A stretch of DNA of 62,807 bases from DATLZC01 sp037444005 (GCA_037444005.1 JBBING010000006.1:1-62807); one strand, 5' to 3'. Positions 24,590 to 33,215 are shown, counted from the stretch's first letter. Program-made: numbers and translations. Notes: generated from the sequence alone by a model not told the origin.

Positions 24590-26505
24590 GCACCGTCGAA
24601 GAGCCGTTTCCCGCTGAGCTGAGCCTCGCAGGCGGAACATCGCTCCGCGCCCGATTGCTGCTCGCGCTGGTGTTGGCCGCGGCCGCCGCAGGCATCGGAT
24701 TCGTCACCTACGCCACGTGGTTCTCGGGCGGCGGCGAGGCCCAGCGCGACCTCGAGCCGTACACGGTCGTCCGCAAGACGCTCCGGTCGACCGTGGCGGC
24801 GTCTGGGGTCGCGGTCGCGCAGGAGGTCAGCGACGTCAGCTTCGACCATCCGGGGCGCGTCAAGACCGTCGACGTGACGCTCGGACAACAGGTGAAAGCG
24901 GGCGACGTGCTCGCGACGCTCGACGAGCCCGACGCGGAGAACGCCGTGGCGGCGGCTCAGTCGAACCTGCGGACGGCCGAACTGAAGCTGCTGCAGCTCG
25001 TGAACGGCGCTTCGCTCGCTGAGATCGCCGCCGCCGAGCAGGCGGTCGCCTCCGCCCAGGCCGCGTACGACAAGGCCGTCAACGACTTCCGCACGCTCGA
25101 GGCCGGCCCGACCAGCGTCGACATCGCATCAGCGGAACAGGCCGTCCGAACCGCCGAGGCGAACCTCGCGGACGCCCGCGCCCGCCTGGCCAGCCTCGAA
25201 GCCCAGCCGAGCGACGCCGCGGTCGCGTCGGCCCGAGCCGCCGTCACTGCCGCGCAGAACGCCCTCGACCAGGCGAAGGCGGCCGTGGAAGACGCCGACG
25301 CCAACGTCGCCAACGCCGCGGGCCAGTTCCAGGACGCGCGCGCCGAGTACTGCGAGAACGAGGACGCGCTCGGCTCCATCTGCGTCCCAACGTATCCGCC
25401 ACCACTGAGCGACGCCGATGTGGACGCGCTCGAATCGCAGATGAACGCCACCGACATCAACGAACACACGGCGTTCGTGGTGGACCAGGCCGCCCTCCTT
25501 TCGGCGAATGCCGCGTACGAGTCGGCGGTTGCGGCGCGCGACCAGGCGGATGACTCCATCGCCGAGCTCGAAGAGCAGCTCGAAGCGGCGCAGCTGAAGC
25601 TCCAGGAGACGCTGGCGGGCCCCGATGAAGCCAGCCTCGACGCGGCACGCGCCGCCGTCGCCGCCGCCGAGCAGTCCCTCGCAGCGGCCGAAACGGAGCT
25701 GAACGACCTGCTCGACGGAGCCGACGCGGACGATATCGCCCTGGCTCGGAGCCAGGTGGCGTCCGCCGAGGCGAGCCTGCGCGCGGCCCAGGCCAAGCTC
25801 GACGACCTGCTCGACGGAGCCGACCCCGACGAGGTAGCTCTGGCGGAAGAGAATGTCCGCTCGGCGCAGGTGGCGCTCGACAAGGCGCTCATCCAGCGCG
25901 AGAAGGGCATCCTCCGCGCGCCGTTCGACGGCGTCGTCGCCGCCATCAACGTCCACCCGGGCGAGCTCGCCTCCAGCGCTCAGCCCGCCTTCACGCTGCT
26001 GACGCCCGACGCCCTGCGGCTCGACCTCACTATCGGCGAGGTCGACCTGCCGCACGTCAAGGTCGGGCAGCCCGGCGGCATCATCTTCGACGCGATCCAG
26101 GGGCGGCCGTACTTCTTCGTCATCACGTCCATCGGGTTGGCCCCACAGGTGCAACAGGGCGTCGTGACGTACATCGTCCGGGCCAATTTGCTCGTGCCCG
26201 CGGACGCGCCGAAGCCGGCTCCCGGGATGAACGGCGCGGCCCTCATCCAGCTCGAGCAGCGCAATAACGTCCTCACCGTCCCGACGCGAGGGGTGCGGCG
26301 GCGCGGCGACCAGCAGGTCGTCGACGTTCAGAAGGAGGACGGCACCATCGAGGAACGCGTGGTCGAGACCGGCCTGAGCGACGGAACGGACATCGAGATC
26401 GTGTCGGGGCTTTCGGAAGGCGAGACGGTGCTGCTGCCGCGGCTCGCCGGCGGCGCCACCGGTGGCGGTTCGCAAGACATCCGGCTGCCCGGGGGCATCA
26501 GGTAG
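24586..26505 (+). CDS. MacA/HlyD-like periplasmic adaptor with long repeat-built helical hairpin
   Basis: 639 aa, far longer than typical MacA (about 370). One membrane anchor at about 22-45; lipoyl half-motifs at about 85-118 and 442-475; between them a hairpin of about 320 residues. Each arm consists of three consecutive 33-residue repeats (135-167, 168-200, 201-233; and 339-371, 372-404, 405-437), flanking a tip that holds two cysteines (C256, C266) and Pro-rich sequence. Beta-barrel and membrane-proximal domains follow (about 476-625). Start GTG at 24586 follows GAGGAGGGGG. With the downstream ATPase and MacB it should form an efflux or export pump; substrate unknown. Confidence 0.85.
   Translation: MSTVEEPFPAELSLAGGTSLRARLLLALVLAAAAAGIGFVTYATWFSGGGEAQRDLEPYTVVRKTLRSTVAASGVAVAQEVSDVSFDHPGRVKTVDVTLGQQVKAGDVLATLDEPDAENAVAAAQSNLRTAELKLLQLVNGASLAEIAAAEQAVASAQAAYDKAVNDFRTLEAGPTSVDIASAEQAVRTAEANLADARARLASLEAQPSDAAVASARAAVTAAQNALDQAKAAVEDADANVANAAGQFQDARAEYCENEDALGSICVPTYPPPLSDADVDALESQMNATDINEHTAFVVDQAALLSANAAYESAVAARDQADDSIAELEEQLEAAQLKLQETLAGPDEASLDAARAAVAAAEQSLAAAETELNDLLDGADADDIALARSQVASAEASLRAAQAKLDDLLDGADPDEVALAEENVRSAQVALDKALIQREKGILRAPFDGVVAAINVHPGELASSAQPAFTLLTPDALRLDLTIGEVDLPHVKVGQPGGIIFDAIQGRPYFFVITSIGLAPQVQQGVVTYIVRANLLVPADAPKPAPGMNGAALIQLEQRNNVLTVPTRGVRRRGDQQVVDVQKEDGTIEERVVETGLSDGTDIEIVSGLSEGETVLLPRLAGGATGGGSQDIRLPGGIR
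24988..25284 (+). repeat. Three tandem 99-bp (33-aa) repeats, ascending arm of the adaptor hairpin
   Basis: Protein-level consensus: L-x-x-L-x-x-G-P-x(4)-I-A-x-A-E-Q-A-V-x-x-A-x-x-x-L-x-x-A. The copies are diverged at the DNA level but keep an exact 33-residue period. Confidence 0.75.
25600..25896 (+). repeat. Three tandem 99-bp (33-aa) repeats, descending arm of the adaptor hairpin
   Basis: Same period as the first array. The last two copies share an identical 23-base stretch (25703-25725 and 25802-25824, exactly 99 bases apart), indicating a more recent duplication there. Confidence 0.8.
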
Positions 26506-26512
26506 GGAGCCC

Positions 26513-27253
26513 ATGATCCGGCTTCGCGGCGTCAGTAAGGTCTACCGCACGGGCGAGCACGAGGTGCACGCCCTGCGCGACATCGACCTGACCATCGAAG
26601 ACGGCGAGTTCGTGGCTATTATGGGCCCTTCGGGATCGGGCAAATCGACGCTCATGAACATCATCGGTTGCCTGGACCGGCCCACCCGGGGCGTGTACGA
26701 GCTCGACGGCACGCCGGTAAGCCGCCTCGACGACGACCGCCTCGCGTTCATCCGGAATCAGCGTATCGGGTTCGTCTTCCAGAGCTTCAATCTGCTGCCG
26801 CGGCTCACCGCCATCGAGCAGGTGGAGCTGCCGCTGCTGTACCGGGGTGTGCGGAACCGGCGCAAGCTCGCGGCGCTGGCCCTCGCCGAGGTCGGGCTGG
26901 CCGATCGGCTCCACCACAGGCCGACACAGCTTTCGGGCGGACAGCAGCAGCGCGTCGCCATCGCGCGGGCGCTGGTCATGCGCCCCTCGCTCATCCTGGC
27001 CGATGAGCCGACGGGCGCGCTCGACACCCGGACGAGCCACGACATCATGGAGCTGTTCCGCGAGCTCAACGAACAGCGCGGCATCACCATCGCCTTCGTG
27101 ACGCACGAACACGATGTCGCTGCGTACACCCGGCGCATCGTGTCGCTTCGCGACGGCGTCATCGTGTCCGACGGGCCGAACCCGGAAACGAGGCGCCCCG
27201 CGGTCGCGGCCTCTTCCTCGCCCGAACCGCCGTCCGAAGGAGCCGGCGCATGA
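26513..27253 (+). CDS. ABC transporter ATP-binding protein (MacB/LolD type)
   Basis: 246 aa nucleotide-binding subunit. Walker A GPSGSGKST, Q-loop FVFQSFNLLPRLTAIEQVELPLLYRG (the characteristic MacB/LolD/FtsE Q-loop), signature LSGGQQQRVAIARAL, Walker B LILADEPTGALD and H-loop FVTHEHD. Eight bases after the adaptor gene and overlapping the permease by 4, so it energises this pump. Short Pro/Glu-rich tail after residue 220. Confidence 0.92.
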   Translation: MIRLRGVSKVYRTGEHEVHALRDIDLTIEDGEFVAIMGPSGSGKSTLMNIIGCLDRPTRGVYELDGTPVSRLDDDRLAFIRNQRIGFVFQSFNLLPRLTAIEQVELPLLYRGVRNRRKLAALALAEVGLADRLHHRPTQLSGGQQQRVAIARALVMRPSLILADEPTGALDTRTSHDIMELFRELNEQRGITIAFVTHEHDVAAYTRRIVSLRDGVIVSDGPNPETRRPAVAASSSPEPPSEGAGA

Positions 27254-28515
27254 CGCTGCTCGACACCATCCGCACTGCACTGCTCGCCCTCGGCAGCAAC
27301 AAGCTCCGAACGGGACTCACGATGCTGGGCGTGGTCATCGGCGTGGGCGCGGTGATCGCCCTCATGGCCGTAGGCCAGGGAGCGAACCGCAGCGTCACCG
27401 AGCGCATCCGGGGCCTCGGCAGCAACCTCCTCTTCGTGCGGCCGGCCGCCGCGCAGTCCACGGGCGGCGCGCGGGGCGCCACGGGCACCGCCCTCACGCT
27501 CGTCGACACCGACGCCGAGGCCATCGACGATCCTGAGCGCTTCCCCTACGTCGACGCCGTGACGGCGCAGGTGAACTTCAACGCTCAGCTGATCGCTGGC
27601 GGCAACAACGTGAATGCGCCGATCGTGGGCGTGACGCCGTCGTATCAGTACGTTCGCAACTTCTACGTCGCCCACGGCTCGTTCATCACCGACGCCGACG
27701 TCGACCGCAAAGGGCTGGTCATCGTTCTCGGCGCCAACGTGAAGAAGCAGCTCTTCGGAGACGCCGACCCTATCGGGCGCATGGTGCGGCTCGCCGCCGG
27801 GCCCGGGGGTATCGTCAGCTTCAACTTCCGGGTCATCGGCGTCATGGAGGAAAAGGGGGCGTCCAGCACGTCGAACGAAGACGACCAGGCGTTCGTGCCG
27901 CTCCCCACCATGCAGGCGCGCATCCCGTTCTTGCGGCACCCTCAGGGCCTCAGCAACGTCATGCAGATCACCGTCAAGCTGAAGGACCGCAAGCACATGG
28001 ACCGTGCGAAGGAGGAGATCGCCGCCTTGCTCCGGCAGCGTCACAACGTCGCCGAAGACGACTTCACGATCACCACGCAGTCCGACCTGCTTTCGACCGT
28101 CAACGAAGTGAACCGCACCCTGACGATTCTGCTGGGGAGCATCGCGGGCATCTCGCTCCTGGTCGGCGGTATCGGCATCATGAACATTATGCTGGTGTCC
28201 GTGACCGAGCGGACACGGGAGATCGGCATCCGGAAGGCGGTAGGAGCGCGGCGGCGCGATATCCTCACGCAGTTCCTCGCGGAGGCGCTCACCGTCACCA
28301 TGGCGGGTGGCGCCCTCGGAGTCGCGATCGGCGCGGGCGCGGCGGCCCTCGGCGACGGCATCCGGATCGCCGGCCGCGAGGTGAACACCGAGGTCACGCC
28401 GTTCTCGATCATCATCGCCGTAGGCGTGTCCGCCGCCATCGGCGTCTTCTTCGGCATGTACCCGGCGTACCGCGCCGCGCGGCTCGATCCCATCGAAGCG
28501 CTACGCCACGAGTAA
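27250..28515 (+). CDS. MacB-type ABC transporter permease
   Basis: 421 aa. N-terminal helix with KLRTGLTMLGVVIGVGAVIALMAVG (positions about 17-42, hallmark of MacB permeases), an extracytoplasmic MacB_PCD domain (about 45-270), then three helices of the FtsX domain with GGIGIMNIMLVSVTERTREIG and VGARRRDILTQFLAEA, ending PIEALRHE. Mechanotransmission-type transporter working with the TetR-controlled adaptor and ATPase in the same operon. In a monoderm host it would push substrates out through the adaptor rather than through TolC; no outer-membrane factor is encoded here. Confidence 0.92.
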   Translation: MTLLDTIRTALLALGSNKLRTGLTMLGVVIGVGAVIALMAVGQGANRSVTERIRGLGSNLLFVRPAAAQSTGGARGATGTALTLVDTDAEAIDDPERFPYVDAVTAQVNFNAQLIAGGNNVNAPIVGVTPSYQYVRNFYVAHGSFITDADVDRKGLVIVLGANVKKQLFGDADPIGRMVRLAAGPGGIVSFNFRVIGVMEEKGASSTSNEDDQAFVPLPTMQARIPFLRHPQGLSNVMQITVKLKDRKHMDRAKEEIAALLRQRHNVAEDDFTITTQSDLLSTVNEVNRTLTILLGSIAGISLLVGGIGIMNIMLVSVTERTREIGIRKAVGARRRDILTQFLAEALTVTMAGGALGVAIGAGAAALGDGIRIAGREVNTEVTPFSIIIAVGVSAAIGVFFGMYPAYRAARLDPIEALRHE

Positions 28516-28523
28516 GGCGTCGC

Positions 28524-29324
28524 TCAGAAGCGGTTCAGCGGCCGGCCCGCGGCCAGATATTCGCGCATCAGCCGCGCAGCGTCCTCCGAACGCATCGTCC
28601 GCCAGAACGCGTCCTGTTCCAGCCGCAACGCCTCCTCCAGCGGAAGTTCGGTCCCCTCCCACACGCAACGTTTGATGAGAGCGACGCTGAGCGCGGGCCG
28701 CTTGGCGAGCTCGGCCGCGAGCGCGAGCGCTTCCTCGAGCAGTCGCGAGGGCTCCACCGCTCGGTGGACGAGACCCAGGCGCTCGGCCGTCTCGGCGTCG
28801 ACGACGTTCCCGAGCAGCATCAGCTCGAGCGCCGTCGCGACGCCGATGAGGCGCGCCATCCGCTGTGTGCCGCCCGCGCCCGGAAGAATCCCCACACGGA
28901 CCTCCGGCAGGCCGATGACGCCGCCCTTCGCCATGAGGCGGAAGTCACACGCCAGGGCCAGCTCGCACCCGCCACCCATGGCGACCCCGTTGATGGCCGC
29001 GATCACCGGCTTCGACAGCCGCTGCAGCTTCAGGAGCATCCGGTGCATGGGATGCAGCTCTGGGTCCGACCCCACGGACGCGCGCTCCCTGGCGGCGTCC
29101 CCCACGCGGACGAGCTCGCCCACGTCGTAGTGCATGATGAACACGCCATCCACGCCTCCCGTCAGCACCAGCGACCGTACGCCGGCGTCGGCGTCGACCG
29201 CGTCCGCCAGGGCGTCCAGTTCGGCGACCATCGCGCCGTTCAGAAGATTCGCGGGTGGATTCGTCAGCGTCGCGATCGCGGTGGGCCCTTCGCGCTTGAC
29301 CTCGATGAATCTGTACTCGCTCAC
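28524..29324 (-). CDS. Enoyl-CoA hydratase/isomerase family (crotonase), both catalytic Glu present
   Basis: 266 aa. Crotonase fold with MGGGCELALACDF (first catalytic Glu) and IGLPEVRVGILPGAGGTQR (second catalytic Glu), so a true 2-enoyl-CoA hydratase is likely; acyl-chain specificity unknown. I use GTG at 29324, which follows GAGAGGAG at a sensible distance; the frame to 29408 lacks a ribosome site. Divergent from a second crotonase at 29432, with a 107-base gap that must hold both promoters (TTGACA on the minus strand at 29403-29408; TATGCT on the plus strand at 29379-29384). Confidence 0.87.
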   Translation of the reverse strand: MSEYRFIEVKREGPTAIATLTNPPANLLNGAMVAELDALADAVDADAGVRSLVLTGGVDGVFIMHYDVGELVRVGDAARERASVGSDPELHPMHRMLLKLQRLSKPVIAAINGVAMGGGCELALACDFRLMAKGGVIGLPEVRVGILPGAGGTQRMARLIGVATALELMLLGNVVDAETAERLGLVHRAVEPSRLLEEALALAAELAKRPALSVALIKRCVWEGTELPLEEALRLEQDAFWRTMRSEDAARLMREYLAAGRPLNRF

Positions 29325-29431
29325 GATTGGCGCTCCTCTCCGTCCCAGACAGCAGGTGAACTCAACGACGCCCGGCGGTATGCTCCGACCCGGACGGCCC
29401 ATTGTCAACGCGACGTCTGGAAGGAGCCTGC

Positions 29432-30220
29432 ATGGGGACGCCGAAGGTCCTGGTCGAACGGCGCGGTCGCACGCTGCTCGTGACCATCAATCGCCCCGAG
29501 GTCCGCAACTGCGTGGACGGCGAGACGGCGCAGGGTCTGTTCGACGCCGTCGAGCTGTTCCGGCGGGACGACGCCCTCGACACGCTGGTGCTGACCGGCG
29601 CAAGCGACGTCGCGTTCTGTGCGGGCGCCGACCTCAAGAACCTGGGCAGCCTCAACGCCAGGCCGGGCGCGGCCGCGTCGGGGCCGATGGGGATTTCGCG
29701 CATCACGGACGTGCGGAAGCCCACCATCGCCGCCGTCAACGGCTACTGCGTGGCGGGCGGGCTCGAGCTCGCCCTCTGGTGCGACTTCCGCATCGCAGCC
29801 CGCAACGCGCGCTTCGGCGTGCTGAACCGCCGCTGGGGCGTGCCCCTGGTCGACGGCGGCACGCAGCGCCTTCCGCGGGTCGTCGGTATGGGCAACGCCC
29901 TCTATCTCATCGAGACGGGGGCGCTCATCGACGCCGCGCACGCGTGGCGCATCGGGCTCGTGCAGGAGGTGGTTCCAGAAGGTGAGGCCGTCGACCGCGC
30001 GCTGGCGATCGCCGCGACGATGTCGACCTACCCTCAGCGGGCTATCCGCAACGACCGGAGAGCTGCGCTCGAAGGCGTGGCGCTGCCGCTTCCCGATGGC
30101 CTTCGGCTGGAGGTGGAGGTCCACCGCGACACGATGGCGGACCCGGCCGTCGGCGAACGGCTGCGACGATTCGCGGCCGGAGAACGGCCCCAGCCCATCG
30201 AACCGCCGCCGGCGCCGTAG
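29432..30220 (+). CDS. Crotonase-family protein lacking the second catalytic Glu
   Basis: 262 aa. Keeps the CoA-binding and oxyanion-hole segments (CAGADLKNLG; VAGGLELALWCDF with the first Glu) but reads FGVLNRRWGVPLVDGGTQR where hydratases have PE at the second Glu. That substitution is common in crotonases acting as isomerases, hydrolases or unknown CoA enzymes, so plain hydratase activity is doubtful. ATG at 29432 has AAGGAG 8 bases ahead. 30 bases before the E1 alpha gene on the same strand. Confidence 0.85.
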   Translation: MGTPKVLVERRGRTLLVTINRPEVRNCVDGETAQGLFDAVELFRRDDALDTLVLTGASDVAFCAGADLKNLGSLNARPGAAASGPMGISRITDVRKPTIAAVNGYCVAGGLELALWCDFRIAARNARFGVLNRRWGVPLVDGGTQRLPRVVGMGNALYLIETGALIDAAHAWRIGLVQEVVPEGEAVDRALAIAATMSTYPQRAIRNDRRAALEGVALPLPDGLRLEVEVHRDTMADPAVGERLRRFAAGERPQPIEPPPAP

Positions 30221-30250
30221 TACAATGCCGCCGCCATTGGAGACGATCTC

Positions 30251-31252
30251 GTGACCGCTCGCGCGTCCGTCCGATCCCCGAAGCCCGCGCTGACCCGCAG
30301 CGATTTGCTCCGCCTGTACGAGACGATGGTCCTGATTCGGGCGTTCGATCAGCGGTTCGCGACCCTGGTCGCTCAGGGGAAGTTCAGCGGCGTCGGGCAT
30401 CTGTACGTCGGACAGGAGGCGGTCGCCGCCGGCGTCTGCGCCGCTCTCCAGCCCGACGACTACGTGACCTCGACGCACCGTGGTCACGGGCACTGTCTGG
30501 CGAAGGGCGTCGACCCGAACGAGATGATGGCGGAGCTCTTCGGCCGGGCCACGGGCACATGCAAGGGAAAAGGCGGCTCGATGCACATCGCCGACTTCCG
30601 GAAGGGGATGCTGGGCGCGAACGGCATCGTCGGCGCAGGCCTGCCCATCGCCTGCGGCGCGGCCCTCACCGCCAAGCTCACCGGTTCGGGCAGAATCGCG
30701 GTCACCTTTTTCGGCGACGGCGCCGCCAACATTGGCGCCTTCCACGAGGCCCTGAACCTCGCGTCCATCTGGAAGCTTCCCGTGGTCTTCGTCTGCGAGA
30801 ACAATCGCTACGGCGAAGCGACGCCCGTCGAGTACGCCCTCGCCGCCGACCACGTGGCCGACCGCGCCGCCGCTTACCGCATGCCCGGACTCATCGCAGA
30901 CGGACAGGACGTGCTCGACGTCTACGAGAAGGCGCGCGAGGCCGTGGCGCACGCTCGCTCAGGAGCCGGCTCGGTCCTCCTCGAGTGCGAGACCTATCGA
31001 TACTTCGGGCACTTCGTGGGCGACCCCGCCCGGTATCGCTCGGCCGAAGAACTCGAGTGGTTCCGGTCGCGCGACTGCATCGCCCGTTTTCGCGAGCGTC
31101 TGACGCGGGACCACCGCATCCCGAAGGAGCGCCTGGACGAGATCGACGCGGCCGTCGAGCGGCGCATCGACGACGCCGTCGCCTTCGCCGAAGCCAGCCC
31201 GCTTCCCGACGTCGCCGACATCACGACCGACGTCTACGGGCGGTATCCCTGA
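30251..31252 (+). CDS. Thiamine-dependent dehydrogenase E1 alpha (pyruvate/acetoin type)
   Basis: 333 aa. TPP motif: FFGDGAANIGAFHEALNLA through FVCENN (GDG-x24-27-NN), phosphorylation-loop-like RYRSAEELEWFRSRDC, and STHRGHGHCLAKGVDPNEM, KGKGGSMHI as in AcoA/PdhA of the bacterial alpha2beta2 type. It decarboxylates a 2-oxo acid or acetoin and passes the acyl/aldehyde to a lipoyl E2. E2 and E3 genes are absent nearby. GTG start at 30251 with GGAG at 30239-30242; a TACAAT at 30221-30226 may be a -10. The stop overlaps the beta-subunit ATG by one base. Confidence 0.88.
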   Translation: MTARASVRSPKPALTRSDLLRLYETMVLIRAFDQRFATLVAQGKFSGVGHLYVGQEAVAAGVCAALQPDDYVTSTHRGHGHCLAKGVDPNEMMAELFGRATGTCKGKGGSMHIADFRKGMLGANGIVGAGLPIACGAALTAKLTGSGRIAVTFFGDGAANIGAFHEALNLASIWKLPVVFVCENNRYGEATPVEYALAADHVADRAAAYRMPGLIADGQDVLDVYEKAREAVAHARSGAGSVLLECETYRYFGHFVGDPARYRSAEELEWFRSRDCIARFRERLTRDHRIPKERLDEIDAAVERRIDDAVAFAEASPLPDVADITTDVYGRYP

Positions 31253-32268
31253 TGGCCACGGACCGTACGCTCAGCTTCCGTGAAGCGATGACGGAGGCGC
31301 TGCGTCTGGAGATGCGGCGCGATTCCACCGTGATCCTCATGGGTGAGGACGTCGCGGGTGGCGCCGGCCGCGACGCGGAGGGCCTCTCGGAGGCCTGGGG
31401 CGGCGCCTTTGCGGAGTACAAGGGCCTCTACCGCGAGTTCGGCCCAAACCGCGTGCTGGACACCCCGATCTCGGAGATGGGGTATCTGGGCGCGGCGGTC
31501 GGAGCGGCCGCGACGGGCCTCCGTCCCGTCGTCGAGCTCATGTTCGTCGACTTCATCGGGGTGTGCCTCGACCAGCTCATGAACCAGGCGGCGTTCCTGA
31601 GGTACATGTCGGGCGGGCGCGCGTCCGCGCCGCTCACCCTCATCACCCACATCGGGGCTGGCGTGGGCATGGCGGCTCAGCACTCGAAGGTGCTGTACTC
31701 GTTCTTCGCTCACATCCCCGGGCTGAAGGTCGTGGCGCCTTCTTCCGCCCGCCAGGCGAAGGGACTGCTCACCGCCGCCATCCGGGACGACGACCCCGTC
31801 GTCTTCTGCGTGCACAAGCTCCTGCTCGGACAGTCCGAACCCGTGCCCGAGGACGCCTTCGAGGAGCCCATCGGCCGGGCGCGTGTGTTGCGAGAGGGGC
31901 GCGACGTGACCCTCGTGGGCGTGGCGCTGACCGCCCGCACGTGCCTCGACGCCGCGGCTGCGCTGGAGGCGGACGGCGTGGACGCGGAGGTCATCGACCT
32001 CCAGAGCCTGTCGCCCCTCGACGAGCGCACGATCCTGGAGTCCGTGGCGAAGACGGGCCGCGCCGTGATCGTGGACGAGGACTTCCCCCGGTGCGGCGTC
32101 GCGGCCGATGTGGCCGCCCTGATCGCCGAGAAGGCGTTCGACCACCTCGACGCCCCCGTCCGCACGGTGACAGCGCCCCATGCGCCTGTCCCCTTCAGCC
32201 GGCCCCTCGAGATGGCGTTCATCCCGTCCGCCGCCAAGGTTCGCGAGACGGCGCTCTCACTGCTGTAG
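31252..32268 (+). CDS. Thiamine-dependent dehydrogenase E1 beta (pyruvate/acetoin type)
   Basis: 338 aa transketolase-like pyrimidine-binding subunit. Visible: GEDVAGGAGRDAEGLSEAWGG, DTPISEMGYLGAAVGAAATGLRPV, QAAFLRYMSGG, and the C-terminal transketolase_C domain with VIDLQSLSPLDERTILESV and VDEDFPRCG. The 'GGAGRDAEG' insertion and acidic start resemble AcoB of acetoin systems more than PdhB, but by eye this is weak. Forms the heterotetramer with the gene before it (TGATG junction). Confidence 0.88.
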   Translation: MATDRTLSFREAMTEALRLEMRRDSTVILMGEDVAGGAGRDAEGLSEAWGGAFAEYKGLYREFGPNRVLDTPISEMGYLGAAVGAAATGLRPVVELMFVDFIGVCLDQLMNQAAFLRYMSGGRASAPLTLITHIGAGVGMAAQHSKVLYSFFAHIPGLKVVAPSSARQAKGLLTAAIRDDDPVVFCVHKLLLGQSEPVPEDAFEEPIGRARVLREGRDVTLVGVALTARTCLDAAAALEADGVDAEVIDLQSLSPLDERTILESVAKTGRAVIVDEDFPRCGVAADVAALIAEKAFDHLDAPVRTVTAPHAPVPFSRPLEMAFIPSAAKVRETALSLL

Positions 32269-32335
32269 CATTCGGAGCGAGGGGGAGCCGCTCGAGAACG
32301 CGCGCGGACGTTTCGCCGGCAGCGATCCAGGGCGG

Positions 32336-32362
32336 TAGACAGGTTGTCGGACCTCGTATAAT
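32336..32362 (+). promoter_or_regulatory. Candidate promoter for the K+ channel gene (TAGACA-15-TATAAT)
   Basis: TAGACA (32336-32341), a short 15-base spacer and a perfect TATAAT (32357-32362). The ATG at 32373 is only 10 bases beyond the -10, so the transcript would be leaderless or nearly so; no Shine-Dalgarno precedes it. The best -10 match I found in the window. Confidence 0.5.
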
Positions 32363-32372
32363 CGCCGGTGCC

Positions 32373-33215
32373 ATGCGTAAGGTGATGAATTCGAAGCTGA
32401 TACGCCCCAGCGAGAGTGGCCGCGCCCTGGAGACCTACGAAAGGTACACCGAACCGCTACTGCTGCTCCTCGCGTTGGCGATGGTCCCTCTTACAATTCT
32501 CCCGCTCACCGTCAGCCTAGATCCCCCGACTGATAGCGCGTTTCTCGCAGCCGACTGGGCGATATGGGCGGCCTTCGCCGCCGATTTGAGCATCAGGACG
32601 TACCTGGCACCTCGCCGAGCGCACTACCTCGTGACGCATTGGTATGACGTCTTGATTGTGGCAGTCCCGTTTCTGCGTCCCTTGCGAATCCTCCGGTCGG
32701 CTCGAACTCTGAGACTGCTCCGTCTTTCCCGCATGGGGGCGTTCGCTGTGAGGGCCACGGCGATAGCCCGCGACCTCGGCCAACGGCACGGCCTCGCCTA
32801 CGTCCTCGCCGTAGCCATCATTGTTCTCGTGGCGTCGACCTTTTTGGTACTAGCGTTCGAGCGGAACGCTGGGGGGCCCATCGACGACTTCCCGACAGCG
32901 CTCTGGTGGACTCTGGCAACAGTAACGACCGTCGGTTATGGCGATACATTCCCCGTCACAGCCGAAGGACGAGGCATCGCCGCATTTGTCATGATTCTCG
33001 GCATCAGTCTGTTCGGTTTTCTCACGGCGAACATCTCGGCCTTCCTCGTTTCTCGCGATGCGTCACACTCAGACGCCACGCTGGAGAACATCGCCGCCAA
33101 GGTTGAGGCCCTAGAGCGTTCCATCGAATCGTTGAGGCATGAGCTCGCCCGTGAAAGGGGGCGAGCTCAGACGGCCGGTGAGGGCGACGGCACCGCGTCG
33201 CGAGGCGACCGCTAG
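32373..33215 (+). CDS. Six-helix voltage-sensor-type potassium channel
   Basis: 280 aa Kv-like ion channel. S1 about 30-50, S2 about 58-80, S3 about 92-104, S4 with spaced arginines RPLRILRSARTLRLLRLSR, S5 about 150-170, pore loop with selectivity filter TVTTVGYGDTFP, S6 about 208-232. A cytoplasmic coiled-coil tail follows (ENIAAKVEALERSIESLRHE) and may tetramerise. Codon use looks less GC-extreme than the neighbours (for example ACAATT, TTTTTGGTACTA), hinting at later acquisition. Starts from its own promoter just upstream; 3' end overlaps purB by 4 bases. Confidence 0.9.
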   Translation: MRKVMNSKLIRPSESGRALETYERYTEPLLLLLALAMVPLTILPLTVSLDPPTDSAFLAADWAIWAAFAADLSIRTYLAPRRAHYLVTHWYDVLIVAVPFLRPLRILRSARTLRLLRLSRMGAFAVRATAIARDLGQRHGLAYVLAVAIIVLVASTFLVLAFERNAGGPIDDFPTALWWTLATVTTVGYGDTFPVTAEGRGIAAFVMILGISLFGFLTANISAFLVSRDASHSDATLENIAAKVEALERSIESLRHELARERGRAQTAGEGDGTASRGDR

